Shown here: positions 36,626 through 44,915 of the stretch, piece after piece | Numbering within the stretch: position 1 is the stretch's first letter | Layout: each line of letters begins with the position of its first letter | Source of the DNA: Microbacterium testaceum | GTDB taxonomy: Bacteria; Actinomycetota; Actinomycetes; Actinomycetales; Microbacteriaceae | Reading direction: 5' to 3' | Assembly (NCBI RefSeq): GCF_020781835.1 | Contig: NZ_JAJGNJ010000001.1 | Span: forward strand, 186,001 to 250,000 | DNA: 64,000 nucleotides | Made by a program: the position numbers and the translations under genes | The notes under the pieces: generated by a model | What the model saw: the letters and a program-made list of their open reading frames with translations, nothing else | Databases searched by the model: none | Told to the model about the DNA's origin: nothing

Positions 36626-37506
36626 CGGGTGCCCCCGCGCAGTTCCAGCGTGCAGCACTTGATGCCGCCGCCGCCGAGCAGCAGCTCCGACAGGTCGACC
36701 AGGACGGGGGTGTAGCCGCGCTCGCGCAACTGGGCCTCGAAGCCCTTCGCGCGCGGGGAGATGATGACGTTCTTGCCGTCGCTGGCCGAGTTCAGGCCGA
36801 ACACCGCACCATCGGCATCCGAGACCCGGATGGCATCCGGGTAACGCTCGCGCAGGATCGCCTGGCTGCGCTCGTCGAACGCGTTCGGCAGGTACGCGAT
36901 GTTGGCCTTCTCGACGCCGCCGGGGCCCTCGACGGGGTCGAGGACAGCGATCGCGGTGTCGAGGTGGTAGAACCGCGGGTCGGTGAGGGTGAGCGAGACG
37001 ACCTCGCGCGAGAACACCTCGCCCACCTCGCGGTGGCTGTCGCCGGTGGAACGGAAGCCCGTGCCGGCGAGGATCGTGTTCCCCACGAGCAGGAAATCGC
37101 CCTCGCCTTCGTTCACCTCGACGGGCTCGGCGACCTCGAAGCCGTTCGCGGCGAACCAGTCGATGAAGGCGGGGGCCTCGGCGGCGCGCTCGCGGAAGCG
37201 GAACTTCGGGCCGTACGCCACACCGTCGATGACGAAGCCGCCGTTGGCCGTGTAGACCATGTCGGGCAGGCCCTCGACGGGGTCGATGAGCTCGATCTCG
37301 TGGCCGAGCTCCGTGTAGGTGTCGTAGAGGGACTGCCACTGGCGCAGGGCCAGGGCGGTGTCGGTGGGGCGCGACGGCTCCATCCACGGGTTGATGCTGT
37401 AGCTGACGGTGAAGTGCTCGGGCCGGCACATGAGGTACCGGCGGTGCTGCTGCACGCGCTCGACCGTCGAGGTCGGGGTGGCGGCGGCGGTGGGGTTCGC
37501 GGACAT
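36622..37506 (-). CDS. ddaH: Dimethylargininase / arginine-deiminase-superfamily hydrolase
   Basis: 294 residues from ATG 37506, with GAGGAG 6 nt upstream. The amidinotransferase fold has MCRPEHFTVSY at the start, the active-site His in FYHLDTAIAVLD, NSASDGKNVIISP, and the nucleophilic Cys in GGGIKCCTLEL near the C-terminus. It would hydrolyse dimethylarginine or arginine to citrulline plus an amine. Pairing with rocD fits arginine or methylarginine breakdown. Which guanidino substrate is used cannot be told from sequence. Confidence 0.87.
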   Translation of the reverse strand: MSANPTAAATPTSTVERVQQHRRYLMCRPEHFTVSYSINPWMEPSRPTDTALALRQWQSLYDTYTELGHEIELIDPVEGLPDMVYTANGGFVIDGVAYGPKFRFRERAAEAPAFIDWFAANGFEVAEPVEVNEGEGDFLLVGNTILAGTGFRSTGDSHREVGEVFSREVVSLTLTDPRFYHLDTAIAVLDPVEGPGGVEKANIAYLPNAFDERSQAILRERYPDAIRVSDADGAVFGLNSASDGKNVIISPRAKGFEAQLRERGYTPVLVDLSELLLGGGGIKCCTLELRGGTR

Positions 37507-37795
37507 CTCTGCTCCTCGTGAGAAGGTGCGGCGGACGCTGTCCTCGGGCCCGGTGGCCCTTCGACCCGGCGGCGCCGATCGCGCCGTGCGGGGAAAGGTC
37601 GGTCCGGGCACGCCGTGGCCATTGTCTCACGCGTGCGCGCGGGCTCGCGAGCCGCCGCGGCACACCCTCAGCGATCCGCACCGGATCAGCGGCATCCATC
37701 CGAATCGGACTGAGGTTGCGCGAATCGCGGAGCCACGGCGACGTGGAGCGTCACCGAGACCGTCCGTGTCCGCAGGCCGTGGGAAGATGACGGCG

Positions 37796-38971
37796 ATGTC
37801 TGCAACCCTGGAGAACTCCGTCGTCCTCGACGAATCCGCCGGCGTCGTCCGCATCCTCGATCGCCGCGTGTTCCCCGCGCGGGTGGAGTGGGTGGATGCC
37901 ACGACCCCCGACGAGGTCGCCGCGGCGATCCGCGACATGGTGACCCAGAGCTCCGGGCCCCTGTACGCGGCGAGCGCCGGCATGGGCCTCGCCGCGCTGC
38001 AGGCGCGCGGGCTGCCGCTCGGCGAGGCGCGCACGGCGCTCGGGCGCGCCGGCCGGGCCCTCGCCACGGCGCGTCCCACGAACGCCCACCCGCGGGACGC
38101 CGTCGCGCGCATCCTCGCCGCGGGTCGCGACGCCGACGACACCGATGCGCTCGTGGCCGCCACCCTCGAGACCGCGGCCGCGGTCGATCGTGACTACCGC
38201 GAGGCGAGCCTGCGCCTCGGCCACGCGACGCTGTCGCTGCTGCCGGAGGCGCCGCGCATCCTCACGCACTGCTGGGCCGATGCCTATCTGTTCGGCCTCG
38301 TCGCGGCCGCGCGCGAGGCCGGTCGCGAGATCGAATGGGTCGCGACCGAGACACGCCCGTACCTGCAGGGCGCCAGGCTGACCGCGCACTCGCTGCGCGA
38401 ACTCGATCAGAAGGTCACGCTCATCACCGACGGCATGGCCGCCGCGGCCCTCGCCTCGCCGCGGGGCGTCGGCTCCGGACCCATCGACGCCGTCGTCACC
38501 GCGGCCGACCGGGTCGCGTTGGACGGCTCGGTGGTCAACAAGGTGGGAACGCTCGCCCACGCTGCCGCGGCGGCGGCTTTCGGCATCCCCTACTACGCGA
38601 TGGTCGAGGCGCCCGACCCGGCTGCTCCGACCGGCGCCGACGTCGTGATCGAGGACCGAGACCCGCGCGAGGTGCTCGAGGTGCTCGGGCAGCGCACCGC
38701 GAGCCCGCTCGTGACGGACGCCTGGTACCCCGCGTTCGACGTCACGCCGCCGCGACTGGTGACGCGCATCGCCACGAGCCGCGGCACGTTCGACCCCGCC
38801 CGGGTGGGCGAGCACTTCGCCGCCGACCCCGCTGCGGTCGCTTCCGATCCCGCCCCGGCGCTCCGCCGCCGACGCTCCCCCGCCGAGCCGGCCCCGGTCG
38901 CCGCGACCGTGCAGCCCGACACCGTCGCCTTCCGTCCCGTATCCGCTTCCCCCGACGAAGAACCCCAATGA
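37796..38971 (+). CDS. mtnA: MtnA-like methylthioribose-1-phosphate isomerase
   Basis: 391 residues from ATG 37796; an ATG at 37787 is also in frame. It belongs to the MtnA/eIF2B family. The catalytic Cys is in RILTHCWADAYL, the ETRPYLQGARLTA motif is intact, and the catalytic Asp is in AADRVALDGSVVNKVGT. Unusually, the conserved RGAPAIG substrate loop is replaced by SSGPLYAAS. The last 60 residues form a Pro/Ala/Arg-rich extension. It should isomerise 5-methylthioribose-1-phosphate to the ribulose form and is followed by overlapping mtnC and mtnB. A 5-deoxyribose-1-phosphate isomerase is the main alternative. Confidence 0.8.
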   Translation: MSATLENSVVLDESAGVVRILDRRVFPARVEWVDATTPDEVAAAIRDMVTQSSGPLYAASAGMGLAALQARGLPLGEARTALGRAGRALATARPTNAHPRDAVARILAAGRDADDTDALVAATLETAAAVDRDYREASLRLGHATLSLLPEAPRILTHCWADAYLFGLVAAAREAGREIEWVATETRPYLQGARLTAHSLRELDQKVTLITDGMAAAALASPRGVGSGPIDAVVTAADRVALDGSVVNKVGTLAHAAAAAAFGIPYYAMVEAPDPAAPTGADVVIEDRDPREVLEVLGQRTASPLVTDAWYPAFDVTPPRLVTRIATSRGTFDPARVGEHFAADPAAVASDPAPALRRRRSPAEPAPVAATVQPDTVAFRPVSASPDEEPQ

Positions 38972-39669
38972 CCGCCATCTCCGCCGACGTCGTCGTTCTC
39001 GACATCGAGGGCACCACCAGCGCCGCAGGCTTCATCCTCGGCGACCTGTACGACTACGCCCGTCCGCGCCTGGACGCCGTCCTCGGACGCGACGACGACA
39101 CGGTCCGGGCCGCCCGCGCCGACGCGATCGCCGAGACGGGGCTGGATGCCGACGCCACCGATGCCGAGGTCGCCGACGCCCTGCGCGAGCTCATGGCCTC
39201 CGACGTGAAGTCGACGCCGTTGAAGACGATCCAGGGCATCATCTGGGCAGAGGGCTTCGCCGCGGGCGAGATCCACTCGCAGTTCTTCGCGGACGTGCCG
39301 GCGCGACTGCGGGAATGGCACGAGGCCGGCATCCGACTCGCCGTGTACTCGTCAGGCTCGGTCGCGTCGCAGGTGCCGTGGTTCCGACACGCCCCGCAGG
39401 GCGATCTCACCCCGCTCGTCGAGGACTTCTTCGACACCGTGAGCGCCGGCCCCAAGAAGGAGTCCGCCTCGTACGACCGCATCGCGGAGGCGCTCGGCGT
39501 CGCACCCGAGCGGGCGTTGTTCCTCACCGACCACCCCGACGAGGTCGCCGCGGCGCTGGCCGCGGGGTGGCAGGTCGTCGCGCTCGACCGGGCCGGGGAG
39601 CCGTGGCACGGGTCTGCCTTCGCGGCGCCGTCGGTGGCATCCTTCGACGAGATCGAGCTGACCCGGTGA
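38968..39669 (+). CDS. mtnC: Acireductone synthase (enolase-phosphatase)
   Basis: 233 residues of the HAD superfamily. It enolises and dephosphorylates 2,3-diketo-5-methylthiopentyl-1-phosphate to acireductone. HAD motif I is VVLDIEGTTSA (family-specific DIEGTT), motif II is AVYSSGSVASQ, motif III the Lys in AGPKKESASY, and motif IV FLTDHPDEV. The ATG at 38968 overlaps the mtnA stop (ATGA), and its own stop overlaps mtnB. The last residue before the stop is Arg. Full family length. Confidence 0.94.
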   Translation: MTAISADVVVLDIEGTTSAAGFILGDLYDYARPRLDAVLGRDDDTVRAARADAIAETGLDADATDAEVADALRELMASDVKSTPLKTIQGIIWAEGFAAGEIHSQFFADVPARLREWHEAGIRLAVYSSGSVASQVPWFRHAPQGDLTPLVEDFFDTVSAGPKKESASYDRIAEALGVAPERALFLTDHPDEVAAALAAGWQVVALDRAGEPWHGSAFAAPSVASFDEIELTR

Positions 39670-40298
39670 CCCTCCCGCACCCCGACCGTGTGCGCGCGGC
39701 GGGCGCCGCGCTGGCCGCCGAGGCCTCGCGGTTCTCGAGCTACGGGTGGATGCGCGGGACATCCGGCAACCTGTCGGTCGTGGTCGACCGCGATCCGCTC
39801 GTGCTCGCCGTCACCGCCTCGGGCCTGGACAAGTCCGAGTTGACCGATCGCGACGTCGTGCTCATCGGCGCCGACGGAACGGCTCTGGACCCCGCGGACA
39901 CCCGCCCCCCGTCCGCCGAGGCCGGGCTGCACGCGCACATCGCCGCACGGACGGGTGCCGGTGCGGTGTTCCACGTGCACGCGTTCGACGCCGTGGTCGC
40001 CGGACATCGATGGCCCGGGGGCGTCGAGATCCGCGATATGGAGATGCTCAAGGGCATCGGCCATCGCGCGCATGACGAGACCGTGACGATCCCGGTCATC
40101 GCCAACGACCAGGACATGACCGTCGAAGCCGCCCGCTTCGACCGGGTGTACCGACCCGCGACCGCCGAGGTCCCCGAGGTGCCCGCGCTCATCGTCGCGA
40201 GCCACGGCATGTACGCCTGGGGCGCCGATGTTCCCGCCGCGCGCCGTCACCTCGAGATCGCCGAGTGGCTGCTGCGCTTCGCGGTCGCGACGCGCTGA
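39666..40298 (+). CDS. mtnB: Methylthioribulose-1-phosphate dehydratase
   Basis: 210 residues, a class II aldolase fold zinc enzyme. It dehydrates methylthioribulose-1-phosphate to the diketo intermediate used by MtnC. Motifs: RGTSGNLSV, VTASGLDKSEL, zinc ligands in VFHVHAFDAV and the later His in LIVASHGMYAWG. The GTG at 39666 overlaps the mtnC stop (GTGA). Last gene of the mtnA-mtnC-mtnB operon; a strong hairpin follows. Confidence 0.93.
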   Translation: MTLPHPDRVRAAGAALAAEASRFSSYGWMRGTSGNLSVVVDRDPLVLAVTASGLDKSELTDRDVVLIGADGTALDPADTRPPSAEAGLHAHIAARTGAGAVFHVHAFDAVVAGHRWPGGVEIRDMEMLKGIGHRAHDETVTIPVIANDQDMTVEAARFDRVYRPATAEVPEVPALIVASHGMYAWGADVPAARRHLEIAEWLLRFAVATR

Positions 40299-40320
40299 CG
40301 TCCCGGCACCCGGCCCGCGC

Positions 40321-40358
40321 CGCTCCCCGCTCCCACCTCGCGATGAACGCGGGGAGCG
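40321..40358. terminator. Bidirectional hairpin between mtnB and the FAD oxidoreductase gene
   Basis: CGCTCCCCGC (40321-40330) and GCGGGGAGCG (40349-40358) are perfect 10-bp complements with an 18-nt loop. There is no T-run. It lies between convergent gene ends, so it may stop both transcripts. Confidence 0.6.
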
Positions 40359-40396
40359 GGGGTCGACGGCGGTGACCCCCGGCGCGGAGCCGCGCG

Positions 40397-41782
40397 CTAG
40401 CGGGTGAGCGTCAGCGCGCGGGCCTCGCGCTCCCACGCCTGCGTCGCCATCTGCACGGCGTCCCACGGCGAGCCCAACGGCGGCGTGTACGACAGGTCGA
40501 GGTCGCTCATCTCGGCCACCGTCATGCCGTGGTGCAGAGCCGCGGCGTAGGTGTCGACGCGCTTGGAGATCTCCGCGCCGCGCGTGCCGACGAGCTGGGC
40601 GCCCAGCAGTCGCCCGTCGCGGGTGTCTCCCGTGACCCGGATGCTGATCGGGGTGGCGCCCGGGTAGTAGCGCTTGTGGTCGTCCGCGATCGCCGTGTGG
40701 CTGTGCGGTGCGTAGCCCGCGGCCACCGCCTCGTGGTCGCGCAGGCCGGTGCGCGCGGCGACGACGTCGAACACCTTCACGACCTGCGTGCCGAGGCTGC
40801 CCGCGAACCGGGCGTCGCCGCCGATCGCGTTCTCGCCGGCGACGCGGCCCTGCTTGTGCGAGGTGGTCCCGAGCGGCAGATACGTGACGCCGAGGAGACG
40901 GTGGTGGGTGACCACGCCGTCGCCGGCCGCCCATACGTTCGGCAGCCCCGTGCGCATCTGCTCGTCGACGACGACCGCCCCGCCGGCGCCGGTCGAGGCC
41001 CCCGCCGCGGTGAGCAGCTCGGTGTTGGGGCGGACGCCCACGACCACCAGCACGAGGTCGGCGGTGTACGTGACGGGCTCGCCGTGGTGCGTGCCGGTGA
41101 TGGTGAGGCGGCCGCCCTCGCGGGCGACAGAGGCCACGCGGGTGTCGGTGCGGACGTCGACGCCGTGCCGGGTGAGCTCGTCGTGGACGAGGGAGCCGAG
41201 CTCGGGGTCCAGGGTGGACAGCACCTCCGGGCCGCGCTGCAGCTGGGTGACGTGGAGCCCCCGGACGGTGAGGGCCTCGGCCATCTCGAGACCGACGTAC
41301 CCGGCGCCGACGATGATCGCGCTCTGGGGCTCGCGCTCGTCGAGGTAGCGCTCCAGCGCGAAGGTGTCGCCCATCGAGTGCAGGAGGTGCACGCCGTCGT
41401 CGGGTCCGAGCTCGTCGAGCCCCGCGATGCCGGCGGTCGCGGGCGAGGCCCCGGTCCCGACCATGAGCGCGTCGTAGGGAATGGTCGACTCGGTGCCGTC
41501 CGCGGCGCGCACGGCGAGCGTCTGGCCGGCGACGTCGATGCCGGTGGCGAGGGTGTCCAGGCGCAGCGTCATGCCCGTGGCCTCGAGGTCGGCGTGGGTG
41601 CGGTGCGCCAGGGACTGCCACGGCTGCACCTCCCGAGAGAAGAAGTACGGGATGCCGCAGATGGAGAAGTTCGGGTACGCGTCGGCGACCACGACCGTGA
41701 CGTCGACGGAGGGGTCGAGCTCACGGGCGCGCAGCGCGGTGGAGATGCCGGCGTCGCTTCCGCCGATGGCAACGAGGTGCAT
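40397..41782 (-). CDS. FAD-dependent pyridine nucleotide-disulfide oxidoreductase (CoA-disulfide reductase/Nox-like)
   Basis: 461 residues. FAD site IGGSDAGISTALRARE at the N-terminus, single active-site Cys in NFSICGIPYF (about residue 43), NAD site IIVGAGYVGLEMAEAL, second FAD motif VWAAGDGV, and a C-terminal dimerisation domain. The single Cys places it with CoA-disulfide reductases and NADH oxidases rather than CxxxxC reductases. It lies 9 bp after the aquaporin gene of the arsenic cassette, so it may keep low-molecular-weight thiols reduced for arsenate reduction. That role is inference from context. Confidence 0.86.
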   Translation of the reverse strand: MHLVAIGGSDAGISTALRARELDPSVDVTVVVADAYPNFSICGIPYFFSREVQPWQSLAHRTHADLEATGMTLRLDTLATGIDVAGQTLAVRAADGTESTIPYDALMVGTGASPATAGIAGLDELGPDDGVHLLHSMGDTFALERYLDEREPQSAIIVGAGYVGLEMAEALTVRGLHVTQLQRGPEVLSTLDPELGSLVHDELTRHGVDVRTDTRVASVAREGGRLTITGTHHGEPVTYTADLVLVVVGVRPNTELLTAAGASTGAGGAVVVDEQMRTGLPNVWAAGDGVVTHHRLLGVTYLPLGTTSHKQGRVAGENAIGGDARFAGSLGTQVVKVFDVVAARTGLRDHEAVAAGYAPHSHTAIADDHKRYYPGATPISIRVTGDTRDGRLLGAQLVGTRGAEISKRVDTYAAALHHGMTVAEMSDLDLSYTPPLGSPWDAVQMATQAWEREARALTLTR

Positions 41783-41791
41783 GAGGACCTT

Positions 41792-42550
41792 TCAGGATCG
41801 GGATTCGAGGTGCACGGGGGTCACGACCTCGCCCGCGGTGCGGGCGGCGGTCGGATAGAACACGACCACGAGCGCGAGCCCGAGGGCGGCGCCGGCGAAC
41901 TGGGCGAGGATGAACGGGGGCACGGCCGCGGGCGCGATGCCGGCGAAGGTGTCGGTGAACGCCCGGGCGATCGTCACCGCCGGGTTGGCGAACGAGGTGG
42001 AGCTGGTGAACCAGTACGCCGCACCGATGTAGGCCCCCACCGCGGCCGCGGTGGTGACCCCGCTCGAGGTGCGGGCGAGGGCGAAGATCAGGAGCACGAG
42101 TCCCGCGGTGGCCACCACTTCTCCCACCAGGTGGCCGCCGGTGGCGCGCTCGTTCGCCGAGAAGGCGGGCGCGACATCGAACATCACGCCGGCGAGGAGC
42201 GTCCCGGCGGTGCCGCCGAGGATCTGCGCGGCGATGTAGGGACCGAGGTCGCGCAGCGGCAGGCCGGTGCCCGACCGGCGCCCGAGCACCCCGTCGGCGA
42301 TCGACACCACGGGGTTCAGGTGCGCTCCGGAGACCGGCCCGAGCATGAGGATGATCACGGCCAGACCGAGAGCGGTGGCCAGGCTGTTCTCGAGGAGCTG
42401 CAGCCCGACATCGTCCGGCGACAGGCGCTGCGCGGCGATGCCGGATCCGACGACCACCGTGACAAGCAGCCCCGTGCCGACGAACTCCGCCACCACCCGG
42501 CGGAGCAGGTGGGGACGACGGGGTACGGAGGCGGATGCGGTGGGGGTCAC
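41792..42550 (-). CDS. Aquaporin-family (MIP) channel, AqpS-like
   Basis: 252 residues from GTG 42550 and six transmembrane segments. The first pore motif is altered (GAHLNPVVS, NPV instead of NPA); the second is FANPAVTIAR. In Sinorhizobium meliloti an aquaglyceroporin (AqpS) replaces the arsenite pump and lets arsenite flow out after ArsC reduces arsenate. The gene is divergent from an ArsR-type gene and no ArsB or Acr3 is nearby, so the same role is likely. Start uncertain; the Shine-Dalgarno is weak. Confidence 0.87.
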   Translation of the reverse strand: MTPTASASVPRRPHLLRRVVAEFVGTGLLVTVVVGSGIAAQRLSPDDVGLQLLENSLATALGLAVIILMLGPVSGAHLNPVVSIADGVLGRRSGTGLPLRDLGPYIAAQILGGTAGTLLAGVMFDVAPAFSANERATGGHLVGEVVATAGLVLLIFALARTSSGVTTAAAVGAYIGAAYWFTSSTSFANPAVTIARAFTDTFAGIAPAAVPPFILAQFAGAALGLALVVVFYPTAARTAGEVVTPVHLESRS

Positions 42551-42576
42551 GGGCTCATCTTGACCCGCGGCATATG

Positions 42577-42602
42577 GTTCAGTCAATATTGAGGCAATGA
42601 AC
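42577..42602. promoter_or_regulatory. Candidate ArsR operator
   Basis: A perfect palindrome TCAATATTGA (42583-42592) is nested in a wider inverted repeat GTTCA (42577-42581) / TGAAC (42598-42602). It spans the aquaporin/ArsR intergenic gap and reaches the arsR start codon. TATGGT (42574-42579) is a possible -10 for arsR. Confidence 0.75.
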
Positions 42603-43271
42603 GTTGAGAGAAATTCGGACCCCGAGGGCCGCGCGGCCCGGCACGCCGCGCTCGGCGACCCGTCGCGCCTGCGGATCGTCGACCTCCTCACCCTCGGCGA
42701 TCTCTCCCCGTCGGAGATCCGCGCGAGCCTCGGTCTCCCGTCCAACCTCGTCGCGCACCATCTCAACGTCCTGGAATCGGTGGGGATGGTGGAGCGCTCC
42801 CGATCCGAAGCCGACCGTCGGCGCAGCTACGTCCGCCTGACGGAGGCGGCGCTGACCGGGCTCACCCCCGGGCGCACGGAGCGCGCGCGGCGCGTGGTCT
42901 TCGTGTGCACCGCCAACTCGGCGCGGTCGCAGCTCGCGGCGGCCCTGTGGGCGACGCACAGCTCGATCCCCGCCGCCTCGGGAGGCACCCACCCCGCCGA
43001 CCGGATCGCCCCGGGCGCGGTCGCGACCGCCGAACGACACGCCCTCACCCTTCCCGCCGGGGCACCGCAGCGACTCGACGCCGTGCTGACCGGGTCCGAC
43101 TTCGTCATCACCGTGTGCGACACCGCGCACGAGGAGATCGGGGTCACCGGCGACCTGCACTGGTCGATCCCCGACCCTGTCCGCGCCGGCACAGACGACG
43201 CGTTCGATTCGGCCTACATCGAGCTGGAGCGCCGCATCAGCGAGCTCGCCCCCCGACTCACCGACCACTGA
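42597..43271 (+). CDS. Fusion of ArsR-family repressor and LMW phosphatase/arsenate-reductase-like domain
   Basis: 224 residues. Residues about 10-95 form an ArsR winged helix (RHAALGDPSRLRIVDLL, IRASLGLPSNLVAHHLNVLE, MVERSRSEADRRRSYVRL). Residues about 98-222 form a LMW tyrosine phosphatase domain with intact P-loop VFVCTANSARSQ (CX5R) and the later acid region SIPDPVRAGTDD. No clear metal-binding Cys pair is seen in the ArsR part, so sensing might involve the phosphatase domain. It is divergent from aqpS and followed by arsC, 17 bp later. Confidence 0.9.
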   Translation: MNVERNSDPEGRAARHAALGDPSRLRIVDLLTLGDLSPSEIRASLGLPSNLVAHHLNVLESVGMVERSRSEADRRRSYVRLTEAALTGLTPGRTERARRVVFVCTANSARSQLAAALWATHSSIPAASGGTHPADRIAPGAVATAERHALTLPAGAPQRLDAVLTGSDFVITVCDTAHEEIGVTGDLHWSIPDPVRAGTDDAFDSAYIELERRISELAPRLTDH

Positions 43272-43288
43272 CACCCGAAGGAACCCCC

Positions 43289-43690
43289 GTGAGCGCCACC
43301 CCCGTCCCCACCGTCCTGTTCGTCTGCCAGCACAACGCCGGTCGCTCCCAGCTGGGCGCCGCTCTCCTCGAGCATCTGGCGGCCGACCGCTTCACGGCCA
43401 CCTCCGCGGGCCTCTCGCCCGCCGTCGAGGTGAACCCCGCCGTGGCTGCGACCGTCGCCGAACTGGGGATGGACATCACCGACCGCATCCCCCGTCACGT
43501 CACGGAGGACGACCTCGAGACCGCCGACGTGGTCGTGCTGATGAAGCCCGGCCTCGCGCTCCCCTCGACCCCTCGCGGCGAGGTGCTGGAGTGGTCGTTC
43601 CCCAACCCGGAGTCCTGGGATGCCGAGGCGGTGCGGCCCCTGCGGGAAGCGGTGTCCGAGAAGATCCGGAGCACACTGCTCGCCCGCTGA
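43289..43690 (+). CDS. arsC: Arsenate reductase, LMW-phosphatase type
   Basis: 133 residues from GTG 43289, with GAAGGAA upstream. The CX5R loop FVCQHNAGRSQLG lies at the N-terminus and the acid loop in WSFPNPESWD. This form matches corynebacterial ArsC1/ArsC2, which reduce arsenate using mycothiol and mycoredoxin. It reduces arsenate to arsenite for exit through the AqpS-like channel. It is in an operon with the ArsR-phosphatase fusion; the stop codon lies inside a terminator-like hairpin shared with convergent mtnK. Confidence 0.9.
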   Translation: MSATPVPTVLFVCQHNAGRSQLGAALLEHLAADRFTATSAGLSPAVEVNPAVAATVAELGMDITDRIPRHVTEDDLETADVVVLMKPGLALPSTPRGEVLEWSFPNPESWDAEAVRPLREAVSEKIRSTLLAR

Positions 43691-43715
43691 CCCGGGGCGG
43701 TCGAGAGCGGGCGTT
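43681..43715. terminator. Short hairpin between arsC and mtnK
   Basis: CGCCCGCT (43681-43688) pairs with AGCGGGCG (43706-43713), a 17-nt loop, followed by TT. It overlaps the arsC stop and could serve both convergent transcripts. Confidence 0.5.
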
Positions 43716-43718
43716 GCC

Positions 43719-44915
43719 TCAGGCGAGGGTCGCGAGCGTGCGAGCGGTGAGCGTCCGCGGGTCGGCGTCCTCCCGCCGAGCGGTCCCGAGCGTCCGTGCC
43801 GCCCGCAGCACGAAGCGGGCGGCCCGCGCACGCTCCTCCTCGGGCAGCGTCTGGATGTCGGCGACCTTCGAGAACCCGACGATGCGCCGCACGGCCTTCG
43901 CCGCGCCGTAGATCGCCGCATCCGACCGGGTCCGCGCCAGCGTGTGCTCGAGCACGTCGTCGCCGTAGACCCGCGGATCGACGCGCTCGGGCCACCGACG
44001 GCGGAACTCGGCTTCGAACGCGTCGACGAGCTCGACCGGCAGGCTCAGCAGCGTCTCGGCATCCGCGGTCCGACCGATCACCTGGGCGCGGGCAGCGGCG
44101 ATGATGAGGTTCGCCCACACGGCCCCGAGGTCGAAGCCGGTGGGACCGTACGTACCGAACTCGGAGTCGAACGCCCGCACCGACTCCCCCTCGGCGCGGA
44201 CGAACACCGAACCCGTGTGCAGATCGCCGTGCAGCAGGCTCTGCGTGCTCTCCTGGAACCGCTGCTTGGCCAGGCCGATCTCGCGCACGAACGCCGCATC
44301 GGCGCGGAGCTCCCGCACGTCGTCGTCGTTCGCGGGCAGCCAGCCGTTGTGCTCGTGGTCCACGTACGGCTCGGTGAACACCAGGTCCTCGGTGATCTCG
44401 CTCAGCTCGGGGTTGGTCGCGGCGGCGATCGCGCGCCGACGCTCCGGACCCGGCGTCCCGAAGACGCTCGTGGCGAAGCCGACGGCGCCCACGTACGCGC
44501 CGAGGTGCGCCGCGGCGTACGTGTGCAGTCGGCCGGCATTGAGCTCGCCGCGCCACACGGCGTGGTCGCTGAGGTCCTCGATCGACAGCGCGAGGGCCTC
44601 GGCGTCGAAGCCGTGGAACGCGGGCACGTGCGCCGGGTCGATCCGTTCGTGCACCCCGAGGACGACGGCTTCGCGCGCCGCACGCTCACGCGTCAGCGGC
44701 CACGACGGGTCGACGCGCACGTGCGGCAGCGACTGCTTCACGACGACGCCGTTGCCCGCGGCATCCTTCACGATGAAGACCAGATTGAGGTTGCCGTCGC
44801 CGACCTCGTCGACCGAGACGATGGATGCCGGGTCCACCGGCCCCGACAGGTGCGGCCGCGCAGCCAGGTACGCGGGGACCGTCTCGACGGTCAGCTGATC
44901 GGTGAGGAGAGTCAT
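43719..44915 (-). CDS. mtnK: S-methyl-5-thioribose kinase
   Basis: 398 residues with the aminoglycoside-phosphotransferase-like kinase fold. It phosphorylates methylthioribose at C1. Motifs: VGDGNLNLVFIV (glycine loop), VVVKQSLPHVR (ATP Lys), catalytic loop LLHGDLHTGSVFV, metal Asp in VRAFDSEFGTYGP. These are diagnostic of MtnK. The ATG at 44915 overlaps the permease stop (ATGA), so the kinase is coupled to the sugar-type importer; this implies the imported sugar is methylthioribose. Confidence 0.93.
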   Translation of the reverse strand: MTLLTDQLTVETVPAYLAARPHLSGPVDPASIVSVDEVGDGNLNLVFIVKDAAGNGVVVKQSLPHVRVDPSWPLTRERAAREAVVLGVHERIDPAHVPAFHGFDAEALALSIEDLSDHAVWRGELNAGRLHTYAAAHLGAYVGAVGFATSVFGTPGPERRRAIAAATNPELSEITEDLVFTEPYVDHEHNGWLPANDDDVRELRADAAFVREIGLAKQRFQESTQSLLHGDLHTGSVFVRAEGESVRAFDSEFGTYGPTGFDLGAVWANLIIAAARAQVIGRTADAETLLSLPVELVDAFEAEFRRRWPERVDPRVYGDDVLEHTLARTRSDAAIYGAAKAVRRIVGFSKVADIQTLPEEERARAARFVLRAARTLGTARREDADPRTLTARTLATLA

